38,615 nucleotides of DNA from an uncultured Clostridia bacterium (lineage in GTDB: Bacteria > Bacillota > Clostridia > Christensenellales > Borkfalkiaceae). Position 1 is the stretch's first letter, and each line of letters begins with the position of its first letter. The position numbers were made by a program, and so were the translations under genes. The stretch spans positions 1 to 38,615 of the forward strand of contig CALVZL010000013.1 of assembly GCA_944372525.1 (NCBI GenBank). The letters are read 5' to 3'. This document shows, in pieces, positions 34,601-38,615 of this stretch. A model generated the notes under the pieces. The model searched no databases, was not told the DNA's origin, and saw nothing but the letters and a program-made list of their open reading frames with translations.

Positions 34601-34733
34601 CCTCCGCCAAAAGCGTGAGCCTGTCTTCGCAAAAGATCAGATTTTTTTTCCCGCACGCTTCGTTCCGCGCAGCCCGCTCCCCCAGTGCGGCAAGCGCATC
34701 ATCGAGCGTCGGGGCTCCGATGATCTCCGCCAT
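31677..34733 (-). CDS. addB: ATP-dependent helicase/nuclease subunit B (AddB/RexB type)
   Basis: AddB is the second nuclease and Chi-recognition subunit of AddAB. The protein has 1018 residues. The C-terminal nuclease has GTVDRVDLSTDKKYVRVIDYKTG and KLQLELYL. A [4Fe-4S] cluster is predicted from Cys in LEEYFACPYRGFALRGLKLR together with three Cys in ESCKYCKLNSLCGF near the end. The N-terminus lacks a GxxGxGKT Walker A motif; it begins MAEIIGAPTLDDAL...KKNLIFCEDRLTLLAEGAV, like RexB of lactic acid bacteria and unlike Bacillus AddB. The ATG at 34733 follows GAGGAGAG. The 4-bp overlap with addA indicates coupled synthesis of the two subunits. Confidence 0.93.
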   Translation of the reverse strand: MAEIIGAPTLDDALAALGERAARNEACGKKNLIFCEDRLTLLAEGAVLDAVGGSFLTDVTTFSRFLSGNCTVLSKQGSVMAISDILAENREKLHYFRPGAARAVYETIAQLSASCVEPELLRRSAEETEGVLRGKLFDLALICEAYRDFLIKKGLRDETGYLAGLPDTIRRSDLRDTHVFFFAFPSFTRQAREGIRAALDCAADVTGIFLAGEKDFYTNEAAHLFRKVCEEKEMPRLGMKKSSLSGEARLFAERLFAPERFSLARKKVEHIRTFTAADEGEEIASVACLIKRYVVAGVRYREIAVLVPDKKSFITVEKVFSAYRIPFFADRRRAFSEHPFCRLLLTVLRGCASGVLPEEADGIAANVYFGKADQYRNYLMRFGGYRGAIRREIKEGDAVKGYDRELLVVCRQRMLDALALFPKGQSKEFAEVCTRGVRELYRLCDGEHVTQELQRKCSAPEREFLEISPLEQILSEIETVVGSRRVTAKEFSEMLENGLDALERSMIPQYADAVFVGDATDSRFSRVKILFATGMTDALPLVAADTAVITDGEIGRLSGLNVEISPAMAQVNARARESLALNLCSFTQELYMSYPLRRTGEEMRCSEAVTYAQQLFCMPPIPDPFPFDSCEREPAFLCLLEMKQTFEAGENDPVFSVRYASLYSALCRRGEKERIDRLLGAGVKAKVPSAASLYFSDRISPTLLEEYFACPYRGFALRGLKLREREEKTVLNTDAGTFVHAVLQQCAARFNEMRSAEECRSYARKCGEALLSSSAYMALADTDAGVYTGARLIEEGESVSVAAYLQLASSDFRVNGTETAVFLDELSLKGTVDRVDLSTDKKYVRVIDYKTGSFDGTPTAYYTGRKLQLELYLKAAAEGAKPAGTFYFPAADRIVGPEENKFRMIGFFSGEEEVLSRMDLALKEGEKSLVFEAKRDGKFSDKGMSQRDFEDFLDYGILVSKGAEKEMRAGNIAPLPYGESCKYCKLNSLCGFVGEPRKADAVRCADIVQIVRRTKGEI

Positions 34734-34755
34734 TTCTCTCCTCGTTTTTTCTGTT

Positions 34756-34764
34756 ATTATAGCA
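34756..34764 (-). promoter_or_regulatory. Extended -10 promoter of addB
   Basis: On the minus strand TGCTATAAT gives a perfect -10 with the TGn extension. No good -35 is present at 16-18 bp, as is allowed for extended -10 promoters. It lies 23 bp before the addB ATG. Confidence 0.65.
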
Positions 34765-34804
34765 TACTTTTTCCGAAAATTTCGCTGATTTTCGACGATT
34801 TGTT

Positions 34805-34833
34805 TTTACAAAGATAAAAAAATATGTTATAAT
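34805..34833 (+). promoter_or_regulatory. Promoter of the lipoprotein gene
   Basis: TTTACA (34805-34810) and TATAAT (34828-34833) are 17 bp apart, with a TGt extension before the -10. It diverges from the addB promoter. Confidence 0.8.
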
Positions 34834-34864
34834 GTGCTCATCTCATCGGATCATGGAGATTTTC

Positions 34865-35845
34865 ATGAAAAAAACTGCCTTAGTAGGATTGCTTCTCGTC
34901 TCTCTCATGCTCTGCGCTTGCAGTCAGGGTTCCGCTCTCACATTCAATGCCAACTGGTACAAAAATACGACACTCGGAAAAGATCTGAGCGGCACGCAGG
35001 AAATCCTTGACTATGAAGTCACCTTTAAGCAATCTTCCACCGCATCAGATGCTTTTCGCGTGGAATACGACAAAGGGACCTATCGCACCGAGCTTAAAAA
35101 TGCCTATCTCACCCTCTCCGACGGCTCTTCTCAGCGAGAAGGTTATATTTATACGACAAGACTTGATATCTCGGGACGATATATCGTAAACGGCGCCGTC
35201 GGCGAAACCTTTCACGATTATATCCTTTCTACCGTGTCGTTCCTTCCCGTTGACAATGCATTGCAGCCCGTCTCCAGCGAAAAAGAAGTTTATACCACGT
35301 CTGCGATCTCAACTTCTCCCTCTTCGCTCGATACCGCAAGCGTGACATATCATTACAGCTATACCGTCCGTTACGATTCGGCTCTCAGCAATGCTACGGC
35401 AGTCTATACCGACCTTTTACAGGAAGACGCGGAGCCGAAGACAACGGAATATGATCTTACGGGGAATACGACTTTCCTCGACAACGAACAAATCCTTTTT
35501 GCCTTGCGCGGACTGGATATGAACAGTTCGGCTTCTTTCCGTTCCATCAATTCTGTCATGTCGCAAGTGCAGGATGTCTCGCTCGGCACCCCGACGATTA
35601 CGGAAGAAACCGTTAATTTTGAAGCAGACGGAGAAACCGTCAGCGGATCTGTCCAAGCCTACAGTGTCTCCCTTACCTACGACAACTCATACAGCGGAAG
35701 CCCGCAAACGCTCGTCTATGCGCGCCGCACCGATGCGAACAATAATACCTACCGCAATGTTCTGCTCAGAATGGAAACTTCTGTGCTTCAGTCGCTCGGC
35801 ACACTCACCTATCGTCTTGTCAAAGCAGATTTTTCTGACAAGTAA
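34865..35845 (+). CDS. Uncharacterised surface lipoprotein
   Basis: The function is unknown. The 326-residue protein starts MKKTALVGLLLVSLMLCACSQG: a signal peptide with a lipobox-like LCAC and the lipidated Cys at 19. The mature part is rich in Ser, Thr and Tyr, with beta-type alternation and no recognisable catalytic motif. An FNANWYKNTTLG segment follows the lipobox, and the C-terminus has QTLVYARRTDANNNTYRNVLLRMET. The ATG at 34865 follows GGAG by 6 bases; an in-frame GTG at 34832 overlaps the -10 and is rejected. It is a single-gene unit with its own promoter and a strong terminator. Confidence 0.85.
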   Translation: MKKTALVGLLLVSLMLCACSQGSALTFNANWYKNTTLGKDLSGTQEILDYEVTFKQSSTASDAFRVEYDKGTYRTELKNAYLTLSDGSSQREGYIYTTRLDISGRYIVNGAVGETFHDYILSTVSFLPVDNALQPVSSEKEVYTTSAISTSPSSLDTASVTYHYSYTVRYDSALSNATAVYTDLLQEDAEPKTTEYDLTGNTTFLDNEQILFALRGLDMNSSASFRSINSVMSQVQDVSLGTPTITEETVNFEADGETVSGSVQAYSVSLTYDNSYSGSPQTLVYARRTDANNNTYRNVLLRMETSVLQSLGTLTYRLVKADFSDK

Positions 35846-35863
35846 TGAGCTTAAAATTCTGAA

Positions 35864-35909
35864 AGAGGGACGAAAGAATGCACGAGCATCCTTTCGTCCC
35901 TCTTCTTTT
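35864..35909. terminator. Terminator between the lipoprotein gene and hpt
   Basis: AGAGGGACGAAAG (35864-35876) pairs perfectly with CTTTCGTCCCTCT (35891-35903), and ATGC/GCAT extends the stem around an ACGA loop. TCTTTT follows on the plus strand. On the minus strand the tail is T-rich as well, so it may also stop hpt. Confidence 0.88.
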
Positions 35910-35922
35910 GCCGCAAAAAGCT

Positions 35923-36468
35923 CTATTTTTCATAGACGCTGCGCTTGAGAACCCCAATATAAGGGAGATTGCGATACTGTTGTGCGTAATCCAACCCGTA
36001 GCCGACAATGAACTCATCCCCGACTTCAAAACAAGTATAGTCCGCTTTCACGTCAACTTTGCGACGGGCGGGTTTATCCAAAAGCGTAACGACGGTAAAA
36101 GATTTTGCACCTCTTCCCTCGAGAAGGGCGCGCATCTTGACGAGTGTATAACCGGAATCGACAATATCCTCGACAAGAAGGACGTCTCTGCCCTCTACGG
36201 GTGCGGCAAGGTCCATGACAATCTTCGGAATTCCGGAACTTTCCGAGGAAGAACCGTACGAAGAAACCGTCATAAAGTCCATTTGCACAGGCGTCTGCAT
36301 TGCACGAACAAGATCGCAAAAGAAGATGACGCTTCCTTTGAGCACGCTGATGGCAAGCGGAGGGGCTTTGCAGTCTTTATACTGTTCATCCAGCCATGCA
36401 GCGGCTTTTTTTACTCCCTCGCGGACTTCGTCCTCAGTGAGGAGCACTCTTTCCACATCGTGATTCAT
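35923..36468 (-). CDS. hpt: Hypoxanthine phosphoribosyltransferase
   Basis: This enzyme salvages hypoxanthine and guanine to IMP and GMP using PRPP. The 181-residue length is usual. The PRPP motif is VLLVEDIVDSGYTL, with VLKGSVIFFCDLVRAM upstream and VGDEFIVGYGLDYAQQYRNLPYIG downstream, all characteristic of the family. The ATG at 36468 follows GGAGAG; an in-frame start seven codons upstream is less well placed. The tilS-hpt order, followed in many Firmicutes by ftsH, is conserved, but ftsH is not here. Confidence 0.96.
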   Translation of the reverse strand: MNHDVERVLLTEDEVREGVKKAAAWLDEQYKDCKAPPLAISVLKGSVIFFCDLVRAMQTPVQMDFMTVSSYGSSSESSGIPKIVMDLAAPVEGRDVLLVEDIVDSGYTLVKMRALLEGRGAKSFTVVTLLDKPARRKVDVKADYTCFEVGDEFIVGYGLDYAQQYRNLPYIGVLKRSVYEK

Positions 36469-36521
36469 AGTTTTTCTCTCCTGTATCATCCTTCCCCCAA
36501 CGGGGTGTTTTCCTGTCAGTT

Positions 36522-36547
36522 TGCGCCAAAGAAAACAACTTGGCGCA
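36522..36547. repeat. Inverted repeat between tilS and hpt
   Basis: TGCGCCAA (36522-36529) and TTGGCGCA (36540-36547) form an 8-bp stem with a ten-base loop just after the tilS stop. No T run follows on the minus strand, so it may be a processing or stability hairpin rather than a terminator. Confidence 0.5.
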
Positions 36548-36553
36548 TTTGAT

Positions 36554-37834
36554 TCACTTTCGCAGAGAAAGAAGATAGCCCGGCCTTTCCGTATCCGGTC
36601 CGACCTTTACCTCATCCGAAATTTCTACGCCGCATACAACAAGAATTCGATTTCCATACGCCACGAGAGGGAGCATCCTTCCCTGCCGCGCAGAAATTTT
36701 TCGATCTGTCAGAAACTTTTTCAAGGTGCGCTCCGATCCATGAAAAGGCGTAAACAGATCTCCTTCCCGCCTCGTCCGCAGAACGCAAGTTTGTGGAAAT
36801 TTGTCAAGATCGACCCGCAAGCCGCCTTCCGAGGGTCCTTCCCCAATCTCAACCCGATATCCGCCCAAAGAAAGCGTTCCCATCCGGAACGGGACCACCT
36901 CTTCAGAGGACGACGAAGGAGAGAAAACAGAGATTTCTTCTCCCTCCCGCATTGCCGACAATCCTCCCGGCAAGGAAGCCTTCCTCCCGCTCTGAAGAAA
37001 GCGCAGGCGGGCGACTTCCTCTAAATTCGCCGAAGTATAATCACTGCGTAACCCGAGTTTTTGCAATGCCTGAAGACACGCGCGAAAAAAAAGCGGATCG
37101 GGCAAATTGACGGGAATAAAATACTCCCCGTTTTCCGTACGAAGCCGATCCAAAGCCAGTGCGTTCAAATAGTCGTCATCCTCTGCCGCATATTGGGCAA
37201 AACGAACCAAATTGCGACTCACGGCGGGAAATTTCCCTTCCAAAACAGGAAAAATTTCGTTGCGCAAAAAATTCCGTGCGTAGACGGATTCCTCGTTTGT
37301 TTCGTCTTCTACAAAAGGAAGCGCATGTTCGCAAACATAGGCATCGATCTGCACACGCGGCACAAAAAGCATGGGACGCAAAATTCCTTCCCGCTCGGGA
37401 AAAGCCCGCAGCCCTCCGAGAGCGGTCCCGCGGCAGAGGCGAAACAGTACAGTTTCGGCATAATCGTCCTGATGATGCGCAGTTGCGACCGATTTCCCCT
37501 CCTCGGCTGTCACGCGGGCAAAGCATTCGTAACGAAGCCGACGAGCCGCTTCCTCGATGCCTTCTCTGTGCGCATGTGCATACGACGGGACATCAAAACG
37601 AAAAACACGAAGCGGGACCTGCCACTCCTGACAAAGCCTTTTTACAAATTCCATATCCCGTATAGAATTCTCTCCGCGAATCCCGTGTTCGCAAGTGAGC
37701 GCAGACAGAGAGATTGAATATGCCGCAGCGTTTTTCAAAAAATAATGAAGCAACGCAACCGAATCGCGTCCGCCCGAAAGTGCTACGCAAATTCGTCGGT
37801 TCCGATAAGGTTGCAGGGAAAAAAGCTCTGTCAT
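36554..37834 (-). CDS. tilS: tRNA(Ile)-lysidine synthetase
   Basis: TilS attaches lysine to the wobble cytidine of the CAU-anticodon tRNA-Ile2, switching it from Met to Ile decoding. The protein has 426 residues from the ATG at 37834. The PP-loop is ALSGGRDSVALLHYF, followed by EHGIRGENSIRD and ATAHHQDDYAETVLFRLCRGT, then RPML and VEDETNEESVYARNFLRNEIFP. The C-terminal domain has RTRREGDLF...LKKFLTDRKISARQR-like sequence. An earlier in-frame ATG at 37843 overlaps the -10 TATAAT, so the ATG at 37834, about 7-8 bases past the -10, is chosen. This implies a leaderless or nearly leaderless message. Confidence 0.95.
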   Translation of the reverse strand: MTELFSLQPYRNRRICVALSGGRDSVALLHYFLKNAAAYSISLSALTCEHGIRGENSIRDMEFVKRLCQEWQVPLRVFRFDVPSYAHAHREGIEEAARRLRYECFARVTAEEGKSVATAHHQDDYAETVLFRLCRGTALGGLRAFPEREGILRPMLFVPRVQIDAYVCEHALPFVEDETNEESVYARNFLRNEIFPVLEGKFPAVSRNLVRFAQYAAEDDDYLNALALDRLRTENGEYFIPVNLPDPLFFRACLQALQKLGLRSDYTSANLEEVARLRFLQSGRKASLPGGLSAMREGEEISVFSPSSSSEEVVPFRMGTLSLGGYRVEIGEGPSEGGLRVDLDKFPQTCVLRTRREGDLFTPFHGSERTLKKFLTDRKISARQGRMLPLVAYGNRILVVCGVEISDEVKVGPDTERPGYLLSLRK

Positions 37835-37841
37835 CTGCTCC

Positions 37842-37870
37842 ATTATAACACAGACGGTGTGTTTTTGCAA
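37842..37870 (-). promoter_or_regulatory. tilS promoter overlapping the upstream start codon
   Basis: On the minus strand TTGCAA (37870-37865) and TATAAT (37847-37842) are 17 bp apart. The expected start, 7-8 bases past the -10, coincides with the G or A at 37835-37834, the first base of the chosen tilS ATG. Confidence 0.7.
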
Positions 37871-37919
37871 CTGTACTCTTCAAAATTAAAAAATAATTTC
37901 GTTTTTCGCCGAAAAATGA

Positions 37920-37948
37920 TTGACAAATTCAGACACTTCCGTTAAAAT
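37920..37948 (+). promoter_or_regulatory. tRNA cluster promoter
   Basis: TTGACA (37920-37925) and TAAAAT (37943-37948) are separated by 17 bp. The start would be about 25 bp before the first tRNA. Confidence 0.8.
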
Positions 37949-37979
37949 AAATAAGCTGTCTCATTTGATAGCCAAACAT

Positions 37980-38056
<77 letters not shown>

Positions 38057-38059
38057 CAT

Positions 38060-38136
38060 GGCGATGTAGCTTAGTTGGTTAGAGCGATCGGTTCATACCC
38101 GATAGGTCAGCGGTTCGACTCCACTCATCGCTACCA
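38060..38136 (+). tRNA. Elongator tRNA-Met (CAT)
   Basis: This is a 77-base tRNA with encoded CCA and anticodon loop TTCATAC, only 3 bp after the initiator tRNA. Its body (GGCGATGTAGCTTAG...CATACCC) follows Firmicutes elongator tRNA-Met, so it is read as Met rather than the lysidine-modified tRNA-Ile2, although tilS lies next door. The T stem AGCGG/CCACT has one C-A mismatch, and the first acceptor pair is G-U. Confidence 0.9.
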
Positions 38137-38170
38137 CAAAAAAATTCGGCACCTGCCGTTTTTTTATAAA

Positions 38171-38245
38171 GGCCCGTTGGTCAAGCGGTTAAGACATCAC
38201 CCTTTCACGGTGGTAACATGGGTTCGATTCCCGTACGGGTCACCA
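38171..38245 (+). tRNA. tRNA-Glu (TTC)
   Basis: This is a 75-base tRNA with encoded CCA. The acceptor stem is GGCCCGT/ACGGGTC, the anticodon loop is CTTTCAC with TTC, and the T arm is CATGG-GTTCGATTC-CCG type. It follows the Met tRNA by 34 bp and is the last of the cluster. Confidence 0.93.
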
Positions 38246-38249
38246 AGCA

Positions 38250-38301
38250 TAACCTAAATCGAACGGCTCTTCGGAGTGTGGACGGTTTAGGTTATTTTTT
38301 T
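38250..38301 (+). terminator. Terminator of the tRNA cluster
   Basis: TAACCTAAATCG pairs with CGGTTTAGGTTA (38283-38294, one G-T pair) around a loop of about 20 bases, followed by seven T. It starts 5 bp after tRNA-Glu. Its distal edge lies just before the stop codon of the recombinase remnant on the other strand. Confidence 0.85.
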
Positions 38302-38305
38302 GCTC

Positions 38306-38485
38306 TCAAACGAATAACTCCACGAGATGCACCGTATTCTGTAAAACCCGTACCGTTTTCTCAAAACAAAGGCCCTGACCGTCGTCAGGGCTTTTCGTTA
38401 AGGGACTTGTATAGTAGATCTCCATGCGGTCGTCGAAGAGAACGATCTTGTCGATGAGATAGTTGATGAGCATCTGCGGCTCCAT
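38306..38485 (-). pseudogene. Decayed C-terminal end of a large serine recombinase (probable)
   Basis: A 59-codon minus-strand frame reads MEPQMLINYLIDKIVLFDD, then RMEIYYTSPL and SPDDGQG, and ends after VHLVELFV. The pattern 'LIN.LIDKI..(Y/F)DD..EI.Y' followed by 'SPD..QGF.F' is what I recall from the extreme C-terminus of Clostridia serine-type site-specific recombinases. A whole enzyme would need about 450 more residues. Instead an in-frame TGA lies directly before the first ATG, and the preceding DNA is a palindrome. I see no ribosome site, so I take it as a remnant left by a lost integrative element beside the tRNA genes. Confidence 0.55.
38371..38395. terminator. Palindromic hairpin inside the recombinase remnant
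   Basis: GCCCTGAC (38372-38379) and GTCAGGGC (38384-38391) form an 8-bp stem with a four-base loop, followed by TTTT on the plus strand. On the minus strand it encodes the SPDDGQG motif, so it may be a coding coincidence, but it has the form of a terminator. Confidence 0.4.
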
Positions 38486-38500
38486 TCAAAATGTTTTGAA
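38485..38500. repeat. Short palindrome at the break point of the recombinase remnant
   Basis: TTCAAAA and TTTTGAA flank a TG spacer at 38485-38500, right where the recombinase similarity stops and an in-frame stop codon appears. Confidence 0.4.
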
Positions 38501-38524
38501 TAGTATAAGTTGGGGACCTAATGG

Positions 38525-38558
38525 AAAAGCGGAATTCGTTTGTGCGAACTCCGCTTTT
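38525..38558. terminator. Terminator-like hairpin near the window end
   Basis: AAAAGCGGA (38525-38533) pairs with TCCGCTTTT (38550-38558), and TTCG/CGAA extends the stem past one mismatch. A-rich and T-rich arms make it a plausible bidirectional terminator. No gene is seen between it and the window end. Confidence 0.6.
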
Positions 38559-38615
38559 GATTTACACCGAATATAAACCGTTTCAATCCATATTTAATTT
38601 TTTATTATGTCCATT

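Noticed and set aside
38060-38136. tRNA-Ile2 (lysidine-modified CAT)
   Set aside because: Its overall sequence follows Firmicutes elongator tRNA-Met. Proximity to tilS is not evidence by itself.

Overview
The window reads as chromosomal core DNA of an anaerobic, low-to-mid GC Firmicute, most likely an uncultured gut-type Clostridia member. The basis for this is the gene content (TrmFO, DnaA, MnmG, HslUV with a propeptide-type HslV, AddAB instead of RecBCD, an ECF-type ThiT under a TPP riboswitch, a type III glutamine synthetase), the strong AGGAGG-like ribosome binding sites and the TTGACA-17-TATAAT promoters. A species name cannot be given from the sequence alone.

Layout. 1-723 is the right part of an IS3-family insertion sequence with its terminal repeat. 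761-12474 is one long minus-strand gene train, read from right to left: a large GT-C-like membrane protein, comM, dprA, topA, trmFO, hslV, hslU, hisS, trxA. No convincing internal terminator is visible and several genes touch or overlap. rplS (12697-13041) has its own promoter and a folded leader. recF, a PHP phosphoesterase and a VanW-family protein form a translationally coupled minus-strand operon (13233-16365). It diverges from dnaA and mnmG (16491-19758, plus strand) across a short region with an unusual mirror-image pair of -10 elements. A YfbR-like nucleotidase and a GNAT acetyltransferase (19789-20846, minus) diverge from thiT (21091-22248, plus). The two promoters are abutting, and thiT sits behind a TPP riboswitch and a terminator. 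A dut-trmB-iron alcohol dehydrogenase operon (22316-24557) and glnA/GSIII (24670-26748) follow on the minus strand. A plus-strand PRC-barrel protein (27038-27745) converges on an addB-addA-small membrane protein operon (27723-34733). Then come a plus-strand lipoprotein, hpt and tilS on the minus strand, and a plus-strand tRNA cluster (initiator Met, elongator Met, Glu). The window ends in the decayed C-terminal end of what looks like a large serine recombinase.

How the genes fit together. Most are housekeeping genes: replication initiation and repair (dnaA, recF, addAB, topA, comM/dprA), tRNA maturation (mnmG, trmFO, trmB, tilS, hisS), proteolysis (hslUV), nucleotide hygiene (dut, yfbR, hpt), nitrogen assimilation (glnA) and vitamin uptake (thiT). 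The dprA-topA-trmFO-hslVU order matches the conserved Firmicutes cluster, but the codV/xerC and codY genes that flank hslVU in Bacillus are absent.

I found no CRISPR array, prophage or obvious defence island. The observations most worth a second look are the GT-C-like protein with a large inserted extracytoplasmic domain, the mirrored dnaA/recF control region, the probable leaderless tilS transcript, the abutting yfbR/thiT promoters, the long N-terminal membrane extension on ThiT, the motif-divergent TrmB and YfbR, and the recombinase remnant beside the tRNA genes.
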